DNA of 22,929 nucleotides, from the NCBI RefSeq assembly GCF_937877005.1, contig NZ_CALEFV010000319.1, positions 1 through 22,929 on the forward strand. Direction: 5' to 3'. Source of the stretch: an uncultured Fibrobacter sp. Lineage in GTDB: Bacteria; Fibrobacterota; Fibrobacteria; Fibrobacterales; Fibrobacteraceae. Both the position numbers and the translations under genes were made by a program. Below the pieces are notes generated by a model. That model saw only the letters and a program-made list of their open reading frames with translations. It was not told the DNA's origin and made no database searches. Positions 6,273-13,994 of this stretch are shown here, piece after piece (the first letter of the stretch is position 1; every line of letters begins with the position of its first letter).

Positions 6273-9029
6273 ATGATTCTCCTTGTCGCCGAAAAGCCTT
6301 CCGTTGCAAACCAACATTACCGTCCCATGCTGGAGCGGCTCGAAGGAGAGAAATTCACCCAAGGTGACGGCTGCCTAATCGGCAAGAACCACTGCATCAC
6401 TTGGTGCGTGGGCCACCTAATTACGCTCGCGCCACTCGACGCCTATCCCGGATTCGAAGGTGGTTGGCGCCTTTCAAACCTGCCACTTTTGCCCGAAAAA
6501 TTCAAGCTTATGGAAATCGAGAGCACAAGGAAGCAGCTGAATGTGGTGCGACAGATGATGGAGCAGGCCGATGTGCTCGTAAACGGAGCCGATGCCGGAC
6601 GCGAAGGAAACTTAATTTTTGACCTAGTGCTTGACTACACACCCAGTTTCAAGCAAAAAATCATCAAGCGGCTTTGGGTAAACAGCTATGTGGCCAAGGA
6701 TCTCGATAAAGCCTGGAAAAATCTGGAAGACGCAACACAAAGGCTGAACCTGAGCTATGCCGCAAGGCTGCGACAACGCGCCGACTGGATGGTCGGACTA
6801 AACGCAACGCGCGCCTACACGCTTACCGCCGGGCGAGGCAAAATGATATCGGTGGGGCGCGTGCAGACACCGACCCTCAATCTAATCGTAGAACGCGACC
6901 GTATCGTAGAACAATTCAAGGAGCTCTATTATTACAGCGTCGTCGGCACCTGGAAAGGCTACGCATCCCAGCTACTATCAGAAGACAAGGTTGCCGTATT
7001 CGAAAAAGAAGCTCAAGCGAAAGCCATAGTCGAACGAAGCAATCCACCGACCGAGGCTACGATTAGCAAGATCGACACACAACAAAAGAAGCAGTTTCCA
7101 CAAAAGCCCTTCGACTTAACGGAATTACAGAAAGAAGGCAACAAGCGTTTCAAGTTTAGCGCCCAGCTAGTGCTCGACTGCGCTCAAAACCTTTACGAAA
7201 AGAAACTGCTCACCTATCCGCGAACCGATTCTCAGTATCTACCCGACACCATGAAGCAGGAAGCGTACATACTCGCACGACGACTCGCAACGCCCGTGCA
7301 GCAGAAGCTTTTCCGCGAAAAGGAAGACAATTTTGTCTTTATCAACTCAAGCAAGGTGACCGACCACTTCGCCATCATCCCTACAGGCGAGACTCCCCAC
7401 GACCTTCCCGAGATGGAGCAGAAAATTTACGATCTCGTAAAGGAACGCTTTGTGCAAGCATGGCTCACCCCCTACATCTGGAGCGAAATGGAAGTGGTCC
7501 TCGAGGCACGCGACAACGGACGAGAGAGCGCAGACCTGTTCCGACTCAAGCTCAAGAGAAACGAGAATATGGGTTTCCGCGCACTGATCAAGGAAACCAA
7601 GTCAAAGGGCAAGAAGAAGGGAGACACCACCACCGACAACAAGGACGATGGCAGCAAGGGAGACAACGACGATATTACAAACCTGGTCGAGACCTTCCCC
7701 GAATGGAGCATTGGCGATAGAGCCTCCTTTGACAGCGTAGAGTTGCAAAAGAAAAAGAAAAGCAAGCCCAAGTACTACACCGAAGCAACGCTCCTTGCCG
7801 CAATGAAGACGGCCGGAAAGCAAATCGAGAACGAAGAACTCGCCGAAGCAATGAAAGACCGTGGACTCGGAACCCCGGCAACCCAGGCGGGCATTATCGA
7901 AACCCTCAAGAAACGCGGATTTATAGAAGCGCAGAAAAACTATCTCGTAAGCACTCCCCGTGGCCGTGAAGTCATAGAGCTCATGGATGAAAAGGTGAAG
8001 TCCCCCGAAATGACCGGAGAATGGGAATACAGGCTATCGCAGGTCGAAAAAGGGACTCTCACGCCAGTTCAATTCCGCGACGGCATCGTAGAATATGTCA
8101 AGCAGCTCTTTGATGAGCTCCGCGCCAAATACGGTTGCCAATTTGAACGAGAAAATGTGACCGAGGCCCTTCCCTGCCCCAAATGCGGACAACCGATGGA
8201 AATCGCCCCCTGGGGATACTCCTGCAAGAATGAAAACTGCGCCTTCAGGATAGGACACACCATCGCCGGCAAGATGCTCAGCCATGCCGAAATGAAGGCG
8301 CTCCTCGAAGGAGGATCCATCGGCCCCATAAGCGGATTCAAAAGCAAGAAAGGAACCGAGTTTTCCGCAAAACTTTCACTCGATAAGGAATTCAACATTA
8401 ATTTTGAATTCGAAAGCGACGGCAAATTTCACGGACAGAAGACCGATTACAAGTGTCCTCTCTGCGGTTCGATCCTTGAAGAAAACAAGAACGCCCTTTT
8501 CTGTACATCCAGCTCTGAAGACTGTGATTGCAAATTCACTCTCTTCAAAACCATCGCGGGACATACGCTGACCGTAAAGGAAATTGAAGAACTCTTCACG
8601 AATGGTCGCACTCCGCTGATCCAGGACTTCAAGAGCAAGAAAGGAACCGAGTTCACAGCATGCCTCAAATGGGGTGACGGCGACAACAAGGGACATGCCG
8701 TTTTTGAATTCCTGCAACGGGACCTTCCCTGCCCCTTATGCGGAGATCATCTGCGTTTCCGCAGCGGCTCATCAAATCCGAACACCGATGAAACGACGCA
8801 CGCAGCCTACGTATGCATGAATCCTCAATGCGGCTATGGGATTCCGCAAGTTTTCTACCAGCGAAAATTTTCCGACACCGAAGTCGAAAGCCTTTTACGG
8901 AATAAGTTCACACCCGTCCTAGAGCCCTTCAAGAAAAACGACACTACCTTCCGTGCCGCCCTCGAAATGAAAGAAAACGGCAGAATTGCATTCAACAAGC
9001 TCACCGTCGAAGTCATTCAAAAAGACTAA
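6273..9029 (+). CDS. topB: DNA topoisomerase III (type IA)
   Basis: A type IA topoisomerase that passes single strands and helps resolve replication and recombination intermediates. The start at 6273 is chosen because MILLVAEKPSVANQHY is the usual N-terminus; upstream ATGs in frame (6216, 6234) add AT-rich, unconserved residues. This gives 918 residues. The Toprim part has AEKPS and GADAGREGNLIF (Asp107). The active-site tyrosine is in LLTYPRTDSQYLP (Tyr315). A charged low-complexity stretch (KGKKKGDTTTDNKDDGSKG) interrupts the core. The C-terminus holds three zinc-finger-like modules beginning CPKCG, CPLCG and CPLCG; the first two share GFKSKKGTEF or DFKSKKGTEF. No Shine-Dalgarno site is visible; TATTTTTT lies five bases before the ATG. 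The gene runs tail to tail with galE, five bases apart. Confidence 0.9.
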   Translation: MILLVAEKPSVANQHYRPMLERLEGEKFTQGDGCLIGKNHCITWCVGHLITLAPLDAYPGFEGGWRLSNLPLLPEKFKLMEIESTRKQLNVVRQMMEQADVLVNGADAGREGNLIFDLVLDYTPSFKQKIIKRLWVNSYVAKDLDKAWKNLEDATQRLNLSYAARLRQRADWMVGLNATRAYTLTAGRGKMISVGRVQTPTLNLIVERDRIVEQFKELYYYSVVGTWKGYASQLLSEDKVAVFEKEAQAKAIVERSNPPTEATISKIDTQQKKQFPQKPFDLTELQKEGNKRFKFSAQLVLDCAQNLYEKKLLTYPRTDSQYLPDTMKQEAYILARRLATPVQQKLFREKEDNFVFINSSKVTDHFAIIPTGETPHDLPEMEQKIYDLVKERFVQAWLTPYIWSEMEVVLEARDNGRESADLFRLKLKRNENMGFRALIKETKSKGKKKGDTTTDNKDDGSKGDNDDITNLVETFPEWSIGDRASFDSVELQKKKKSKPKYYTEATLLAAMKTAGKQIENEELAEAMKDRGLGTPATQAGIIETLKKRGFIEAQKNYLVSTPRGREVIELMDEKVKSPEMTGEWEYRLSQVEKGTLTPVQFRDGIVEYVKQLFDELRAKYGCQFERENVTEALPCPKCGQPMEIAPWGYSCKNENCAFRIGHTIAGKMLSHAEMKALLEGGSIGPISGFKSKKGTEFSAKLSLDKEFNINFEFESDGKFHGQKTDYKCPLCGSILEENKNALFCTSSSEDCDCKFTLFKTIAGHTLTVKEIEELFTNGRTPLIQDFKSKKGTEFTACLKWGDGDNKGHAVFEFLQRDLPCPLCGDHLRFRSGSSNPNTDETTHAAYVCMNPQCGYGIPQVFYQRKFSDTEVESLLRNKFTPVLEPFKKNDTTFRAALEMKENGRIAFNKLTVEVIQKD

Positions 9030-9034
9030 CGAAC

Positions 9035-10051
9035 CTATCCCTTGTACCCCTTGGGATTGTTCTTCTGCCAGTTCCAGGCATCGCGGCACATCTCGTCAAT
9101 CCCGAATTGGGCTTTCCAGCCGAGTTCACGATAGGCCTTTTCCGGATTGCAGTAGCAGGTAGCGATATCACCCGCACGACGCGGCTTGATACTATAAGGA
9201 ACCTTTACCCCGTTCACCCGTTCAAACGCTTTGACAACATCCAAGACGGAATAGCCATGACCCGTACCCAGATTATATATGGCTAGTCCACACTTGCGTT
9301 CAATAGCCTGCAGGGCACTCACGTGCCCCGAAGCAAGGTCGCATACATGGATATAGTCTCGAACACCCGTACCATCAGGAGTATCGTAGTCGTCACCAAA
9401 AACACCGAGTTCCTTGCGGATACCTACCGCCGTCTGCGAGATATAGGGCATCAAGTTATTAGGAATCCCATTCGGATCTTCGCCAATGAGTCCACTCGGA
9501 TGAGCCCCGATGGGATTAAAGTAACGCAACAGGACCACATTCCATTCCGGATCGGACTTCTGCAGATCAATCAAAACCTGTTCCAACATCGACTTGGTCT
9601 GGCCATAAGGATTCGTAATTTCGCCCTTGGGACACTTTTCGGTAATGGGAATCTCAGCAGGATTTCCGTACACCGTGGCCGACGACGAGAAGATAATGTT
9701 CTTGACGCCATGTTTCCGCATCACATTCAAGAGAACGAATGTCGCATTCATGTTATTCTCGTAATATTCCAAGGGCATCGCGACCGACTCGCCGACCGCC
9801 TTGAGTCCCGCAAAATGAATGCAGGCGTCAAAGCGATTTTGGGAGAATAACGAGTCCATCGCAGAAGCATCGCGAACATCCGCCTTGACGAAGGGAATTT
9901 CGCGACCGACAATCCTGGAAACCCGACGCAGGGATTCTTCGCAAGAATTAACCAGGTTATCTACGGCCACAACAGAGTGACCAGCCTTGTATAGTTCAAT
10001 AATCGTGTGGCTAGCGATGTAACCCGCTCCGCCCATAACGGCAATATTCAT
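9035..10051 (-). CDS. galE: UDP-glucose 4-epimerase
   Basis: Interconverts UDP-glucose and UDP-galactose using bound NAD, supplying sugars for the cell envelope and galactose use. The 338-residue length matches GalE. The Rossmann motif is GGAGYIASH (about 7-15; most relatives have GYIGSH). The catalytic residues are visible as FSSSATVYGNP (Ser124) and NPYGQTK (Tyr149, Lys153), the numbering known for E. coli GalE. LRYFNPIGAHPSGLIGEDP and GTGVRDYIHV are also typical. AGGA seven bases before the ATG supports the start. It may follow the 55-residue membrane protein gene on the same strand, but its own promoter in the 52-bp gap is possible. Confidence 0.95.
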   Translation of the reverse strand: MNIAVMGGAGYIASHTIIELYKAGHSVVAVDNLVNSCEESLRRVSRIVGREIPFVKADVRDASAMDSLFSQNRFDACIHFAGLKAVGESVAMPLEYYENNMNATFVLLNVMRKHGVKNIIFSSSATVYGNPAEIPITEKCPKGEITNPYGQTKSMLEQVLIDLQKSDPEWNVVLLRYFNPIGAHPSGLIGEDPNGIPNNLMPYISQTAVGIRKELGVFGDDYDTPDGTGVRDYIHVCDLASGHVSALQAIERKCGLAIYNLGTGHGYSVLDVVKAFERVNGVKVPYSIKPRRAGDIATCYCNPEKAYRELGWKAQFGIDEMCRDAWNWQKNNPKGYKG

Positions 10052-10103
10052 AAAATGGTCCTATAATTGACCCTAAAATAGAAAAAAACATTAAAAGAAA
10101 GCG

Positions 10104-10271
10104 CTAAACCTCCAGCCGTTCACCGATAACGATGCTAAGATACGCCACAGCTGAAGCTGCAGCGGCAAGAGCACTCTCCGAACCAATGAACATGCCGGCA
10201 AAAATAGCCGGAGTCAACAACAGAAGCACTGCAAATACGAAATTATTGTGAGCAACGCTAAAACGATTCAT
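10104..10271 (-). CDS. 55-residue two-helix membrane protein
   Basis: A small gene of unknown function. It starts MNRFSVAHNNFVFAVLLLL and has two hydrophobic stretches (about 11-29 and 34-50) separated by a short loop with Gly, Ser and Glu (GMFIGSESA), ending GERLEV. This suggests a helical hairpin in the inner membrane. GAGAGG six bases before the ATG is a good ribosome binding site. TATATTTG upstream (10296-10303) resembles a -7 promoter element, and a perfect palindrome of Fur-family type lies just beyond it. It is flanked by galE downstream and the symporter terminator upstream. The reading frame, ribosome site and promoter together make it a credible gene; I see no family. Confidence 0.65.
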   Translation of the reverse strand: MNRFSVAHNNFVFAVLLLLTPAIFAGMFIGSESALAAAASAVAYLSIVIGERLEV

Positions 10272-10295
10272 AATTTACCTCTCTTTTTATGCAAA

Positions 10296-10303
10296 CAAAT
10301 ATA
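10296..10303 (-). promoter_or_regulatory. TAnnTTTG promoter -7 element of the small membrane protein
   Basis: TATATTTG on the minus strand, 24 bases before the start codon, is an exact match to the TAnnTTTG element known from Bacteroidetes promoters. No good -33 TTTG is seen at the usual spacing; the palindrome at 10316-10330 occupies that area. Confidence 0.5.
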
Positions 10304-10315
10304 CCTTAAAAACAG

Positions 10316-10330
10316 TGACAATAATTGTCA
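10316..10330. promoter_or_regulatory. Fur-family-like operator (7-1-7 palindrome)
   Basis: TGACAATAATTGTCA is a perfect 7-1-7 inverted repeat. The 7-1-7 form of Fur-family sites (for example TGATAATnATTATCA for Fur) differs by one base per half. It lies about 12 bases upstream of the -7 element of the small membrane protein, where a bound repressor would block transcription. The regulator and metal are unknown. Confidence 0.5.
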
Positions 10331-10341
10331 TTTTGCAATCA

Positions 10342-10367
10342 AATAAAAAAGCGGGACTCGCCCGCCG
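10342..10367 (-). terminator. Intrinsic terminator after the symporter gene
   Basis: On the minus strand, GCGGG, loop CGAGT and CCCGC are followed by TTTTTTATTT, about 23 bases past the symporter stop codon. A short but standard intrinsic terminator. Confidence 0.75.
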
Positions 10368-10389
10368 TACTTTTAAATAAACCTTCTTT

Positions 10390-11796
10390 TTAGCCAAATA
10401 TCTTATTATACAATTCCGGGGCAAACTTCTGGAAATACCCCTGAATCAAGATAATCGCAATCACAACGGGAATCACCCACTTGACATAGAAGCGAACTAT
10501 CTTGTAGGTCGGAATCTTGAAGCCCTTGCCCGTATTGACTTCGGCATAGAACTTTTCTTCGCCCCAGCCACGCTTGTAGCAACAGAACACAATGAACAGG
10601 AGCGATCCCAACGGAAGGAGCGTATTAGAGACCAGGAAATCTTCCAAATCCAGCACGCAGCTGCCTTCGCCAAACGGCTGGAAGCCCGAAAGCAGATTGA
10701 AACCGAGTGCACACGGGAGCGACAGCAGCACAATCAGCACCGCATTCACCCACACGACTTGCTTTCGGTCAAAGCGACGGGCATCACGCCAGAAGGTGGT
10801 AATGTTCTCGAACACGGCCACCACGGTCGAAAGCGCCGCAAAAGAAAGGAACAGGAAAAAAGCTGCTCCGCAAAGTCTACCCGCAGGCATCTGCGAGAAC
10901 ACGTTCGGAAGCGTCACAAAAATCAAGCCCGGTCCAGCATTCGGTTCAAGTCCAAAGGCAAAGCAGCTCGGGATGATGATAAGCCCCGCAAGCAAGGCAA
11001 CGCCAGTATCCAACGCGCAAATGTTTGCAGCCTCTTTTGCAATCGAGTGATTTTTCTTGATATAGCTACCAAAAATGGTCATGGCACCAATGCCAAGGCT
11101 CAGCGTAAAGAAGCTTTGTCCCAACGCAGCAAAGAGAGATTCCCCGATGCCATTTTTCACAAGGTTATTGAAGTTGGGCAACAGATAAAAGCGCAGGCCT
11201 TCGTCGGCACCGGGAAGCGTCACGGCGCGAATCGCAAGCAAAATCATAATGACGAATAACGACGACATCATCCACTTGGTGATGCGCTCGACGCCCTTCT
11301 GAAGGCCCAGCGAAACAATGCCAAAACCAATAACGGTCGTCGCAATCATCCAACCCACCTGCGTCGCGGGGCTGGCCAAAGTCTCCCCAAACATGGCGCC
11401 CACCTGCGCAGGCGTCACATTCTGGAAATCTCCCACCACCATGCGGTAGAAATAGTAAAGCATCCAGCCGCAGACCGTGGTATAGAACATCATGAGCAGA
11501 TAGTTACCTGCAATCATTGGCCACTTGGCCAAATGCCATTTGGTTTTCTTTGGTTCTAGGCGTTCAAAGGCTCGGCCGACGCTTCGCTGCGTGGCTCGGC
11601 CCACCGCAAATTCAGCCATCAGAATCGGAAGCCCGAACACGAGCAAGAAGAACAGGTAGATGACCACAAAGGCGGCACCACCGTACTGACCGGTAATAAA
11701 AGGAAAACGCCACACGTTACCCAGGCCAATGGCACAGCCCGCCGATATGAGGATAAAACCTAAACGGGACGCAAAAGATTCACGATTGCTATTCAT
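10390..11796 (-). CDS. Sodium-dependent neurotransmitter:sodium symporter family transporter
   Basis: An inner-membrane carrier of the NSS/SNF family (LeuT, MhsT, TnaT type), which imports amino acids or related solutes with sodium. The 468-residue protein has the hallmark TM1 region SRLGFILISAGCAIGLGNVWRF, followed by FPFITGQYGGAAF. AEFAVGRATQRS, FFTLSLGIGAM (TM6-like) and SFAALSTVVAVFEN (TM8-like) also match, with about 11-12 hydrophobic segments in total. The substrate cannot be predicted. There is no clear Shine-Dalgarno site; TATATTTT lies five bases before the ATG, so the mRNA may be leaderless. It is divergent from sufB and ends at a terminator. Confidence 0.92.
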   Translation of the reverse strand: MNSNRESFASRLGFILISAGCAIGLGNVWRFPFITGQYGGAAFVVIYLFFLLVFGLPILMAEFAVGRATQRSVGRAFERLEPKKTKWHLAKWPMIAGNYLLMMFYTTVCGWMLYYFYRMVVGDFQNVTPAQVGAMFGETLASPATQVGWMIATTVIGFGIVSLGLQKGVERITKWMMSSLFVIMILLAIRAVTLPGADEGLRFYLLPNFNNLVKNGIGESLFAALGQSFFTLSLGIGAMTIFGSYIKKNHSIAKEAANICALDTGVALLAGLIIIPSCFAFGLEPNAGPGLIFVTLPNVFSQMPAGRLCGAAFFLFLSFAALSTVVAVFENITTFWRDARRFDRKQVVWVNAVLIVLLSLPCALGFNLLSGFQPFGEGSCVLDLEDFLVSNTLLPLGSLLFIVFCCYKRGWGEEKFYAEVNTGKGFKIPTYKIVRFYVKWVIPVVIAIILIQGYFQKFAPELYNKIFG

Positions 11797-11852
11797 GGCT
11801 AAAAATATAGATAGGCAACAGCCTTCAGGTAGTGGGATTCGGCAAAAAATTC

Positions 11853-11860
11853 TATCTTTG
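11853..11860 (+). promoter_or_regulatory. TAnnTTTG promoter -7 element of sufB
   Basis: TATCTTTG, 19 bases before the sufB start, is an exact TAnnTTTG match. The same octamer with the same flank (TTCTATCTTTGG) occurs before hslO at 13983. A clear -33 element is not seen. Confidence 0.5.
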
Positions 11861-11879
11861 GCGACGAAAAAGGAATAAA

Positions 11880-13295
11880 ATGAGCGAGAACTACAAGTAC
11901 GGTTTTGTAACAGATATCGAGAACGAGGCCTTCGAGAAAGGTCTGAACGAAGATGTTATCCGCAGAGCGTCGAAGCTCCGCGGCGAACCGCAGTTCATGC
12001 TGGATTTTCGCCTGAAGGCCTACGAGAAGCTCAAGACCATGGAGCAGCCCAACTGGGGCGAGTTGCATTTTGCACCGGTGGACCTGCAGGACATCGTCTA
12101 CTACTCCGCCCCGAAGACCAAGAAAAGCCACGAAAAGATTGAAGACGTGGACCCTGAGCTTTTGGCCACCTTCGAAAAGCTGGGCATTCCGCTGGACGAA
12201 CAGAAGCGTCTGGCCAACGTGGCCGTAGACGCGGTCTTTGACTCGGTGAGCATATACACCAGCCACAAGCGCAAGCTCATGGAAATGGGCATTTTGTTCT
12301 GCAGCATTAGCGACGCCATCAAGGAATACCCCGAACTCATCGAGGAATACCTGGGCTCCGTGGTGCCCGCAGGCGACAACTACTTTGCAGCACTCAACAG
12401 CGCCGTCTTTGGTGACGGAAGCTTCGTCTACATTCCGCCTGGAGTCAAGTGCCCCATGGACCTTTCCACCTACTTCCGCATCAACAACAAGGAAGCAGGC
12501 CAGTTCGAACGCACCTTGATTATCGCCGACGAAGGCGCCAGCGTAAGCTACCTCGAAGGCTGCACCGCGCCGGAATTCAGCAGCAAACAACTGCACAGTG
12601 CGATTGTAGAACTTGTGGCGAAGGACAACGCAAGCATCAAGTATTCCACCGTGCAGAACTGGTACGCGGGCGACCGCGAGACGGGAGCCGGCGGCGTGTA
12701 CAACTTTGTCACGAAGCGCGGCAAGTGCGCCGGCAAGAACAGCCGCATCAGCTGGACGCAGGTCGAAACAGGTTCCGCCATCACGTGGAAGTACCCGAGC
12801 TGCGTGCTTCTGGGCGACAACTCCGTCGGAGAATTCTACAGCGTGGCCCTCACCAACGGGCACATGCAGGCCGATACCGGCACCAAGATGATTCACATCG
12901 GCAAGAACACCAAGAGCACCATCATTTCGAAGGGTATCAGCGCGGACTATTCCAGCAACGCCTACCGCGGCGAAGTGAGCATCCGCAAGTCCGCTACAGG
13001 CGCCCGCAACTACACCCAGTGCGACAGCATGCTCGTAGGTGACAAGAGTGCCGCACACACGTTCCCCTATATCACTGTCGCAAACGCAAGCTCCACCACC
13101 GAACACGAGGCGACGACCAGCCGCATCAGCGAAGACCAGCTTTTCTACTTCGAAAGCCGCGGCATCAAGCGCGAAGACGCCATTCAGGCGATGGTGGGCG
13201 GATTCTGCAAAGATGTATTTAAAGAGCTCCCGGGCGAATTCGCCACGGAAGCCCGTCAGTTACTGACACTCAAGCTCGAACATTCTGTAGGTTAG
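11880..13295 (+). CDS. sufB: Fe-S cluster assembly scaffold protein SufB
   Basis: SufB is the scaffold subunit of the SufBCD complex, on which Fe-S clusters are built with sulfur delivered from the SufS/SufU or SufE system. The start at 11880 is preferred: AAGGA lies just upstream and MSENYKYGF begins the conserved part, while a longer frame from 11832 adds basic unconserved residues. This gives 471 residues. Typical motifs include GLNEDVIRRAS, YIPPGVKCPMDLSTYFRIN, SYLEGCTAPEFS, STVQNWYAGD, the Cys of YTQCDSML (Cys381, matching the catalytic Cys405 of E. coli SufB) and RGIKREDAIQAMVGGF. No sufC, sufD or sufS adjoins it: the upstream gene is a divergent transporter and the downstream gene is convergent. 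Confidence 0.95.
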   Translation: MSENYKYGFVTDIENEAFEKGLNEDVIRRASKLRGEPQFMLDFRLKAYEKLKTMEQPNWGELHFAPVDLQDIVYYSAPKTKKSHEKIEDVDPELLATFEKLGIPLDEQKRLANVAVDAVFDSVSIYTSHKRKLMEMGILFCSISDAIKEYPELIEEYLGSVVPAGDNYFAALNSAVFGDGSFVYIPPGVKCPMDLSTYFRINNKEAGQFERTLIIADEGASVSYLEGCTAPEFSSKQLHSAIVELVAKDNASIKYSTVQNWYAGDRETGAGGVYNFVTKRGKCAGKNSRISWTQVETGSAITWKYPSCVLLGDNSVGEFYSVALTNGHMQADTGTKMIHIGKNTKSTIISKGISADYSSNAYRGEVSIRKSATGARNYTQCDSMLVGDKSAAHTFPYITVANASSTTEHEATTSRISEDQLFYFESRGIKREDAIQAMVGGFCKDVFKELPGEFATEARQLLTLKLEHSVG

Positions 13296-13302
13296 CGGCA
13301 AT

Positions 13303-13848
13303 CTATCGAGCCACGACCTGCTTGCGGATTTTTTCCGTAAGTTCGCGGCCACCGAGCTGCGCAATGCATTCAAACGCAAATTCTTCGGCAGTGCCTGCGC
13401 CACGGCTCGTGACAACGTGACCATCTACGACCACGCGGTCTTCGACGAACTTTTTACAGACAAGTTCACTTTCGCAGCCCGGGAAACAAGTCGCAGTCTT
13501 ATCGGCAAGGATTCCCGCCTTGCTGAGCACCAGCGGAGCCGCGCAAATCGCAAAAATCCACTTGCCTTTGTCGTTGAATTCGTGAATAACTTTTTCCACT
13601 TCGGCAGAGGCCTTCAGATTCTTGACGCCAATGCCGCCACCGGGCAAAAGAATGCCGTCAAAAGCGGCTGTATCGGCACCCGAAAGAGCAAAGTCGGTCG
13701 CAATCGCAAGGCCATGGCCCCCCACCACTTCGGTGTTACCCGAAACAGATGCCAAAGCGACATCAATACCGGCACGCTGCAAATAGTCAAACGGGGTCAC
13801 AAACTCAGTTTCTTCGAAACCATCAGCCATCAAGAAAAGTATTTGCAT
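13303..13848 (-). CDS. DJ-1/PfpI family protein
   Basis: A 181-residue member of the DJ-1 group, which includes protein and nucleotide deglycases, glyoxalase III enzymes and chaperones. The nucleophile is Cys102 in the nucleophile elbow IFAICAAP, and the partner glutamate is in GFEETE near the N-terminus. DGILLPGGG and VVVDGHVVTSRGAGTAEEFA are also typical, and the length matches DJ-1. The ribosome site AGAGG lies six bases before the ATG. It converges on sufB with a seven-base gap and lies divergent to hslO, the redox chaperone. A stress role is plausible but inferred. Confidence in the family is high; the reaction is unknown. Confidence 0.9.
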   Translation of the reverse strand: MQILFLMADGFEETEFVTPFDYLQRAGIDVALASVSGNTEVVGGHGLAIATDFALSGADTAAFDGILLPGGGIGVKNLKASAEVEKVIHEFNDKGKWIFAICAAPLVLSKAGILADKTATCFPGCESELVCKKFVEDRVVVDGHVVTSRGAGTAEEFAFECIAQLGGRELTEKIRKQVVAR

Positions 13849-13888
13849 ATTAAACCTCTTTTTTTACGAAATCTAATTAAAAATCAAT

Positions 13889-13932
13889 AGATCCTTCGAC
13901 TCCGAACCTATGGTTCTCCGCTCAGGATGACA
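13889..13932 (-). repeat. Palindromic repeat family B, intergenic copy
   Basis: On the minus strand it begins TGTCATCCTGAGCG and ends GTCGAAGGATCT, with the variable palindromic centre AACCATAGGTT. The same ends occur in the copy at 19333-19377, which has a different centre. It lies between the DJ-1 gene and hslO. Confidence 0.85.
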
Positions 13933-13948
13933 TAACACCAACTTTCTC

Positions 13949-13976
13949 TCGTCTTTCGTCTTTCGTCTCTCGTCTA
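13949..13976 (+). repeat. Four 7-bp tandem repeats upstream of hslO
   Basis: Units TCGTCTT, TCGTCTT, TCGTCTC and TCGTCTA run directly up to the -7 element of hslO. They occupy the place where a -33 element would lie. Confidence 0.75.
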
Positions 13977-13982
13977 ATATTC

Positions 13983-13990
13983 TATCTTTG
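13983..13990 (+). promoter_or_regulatory. TAnnTTTG promoter -7 element of hslO
   Basis: TATCTTTG ends four bases before the hslO ATG. If it acts as in Bacteroidetes, transcription would start at or next to the start codon, giving a leaderless or nearly leaderless mRNA. No Shine-Dalgarno site is present. Confidence 0.5.
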
Positions 13991-13994
13991 GGCC

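Noticed and set aside
11799..13106. 435-codon open frame on the minus strand opposite sufB
   Set aside because: Antisense shadow of sufB with no recognisable domain and no ribosome site; sufB is fully conserved.
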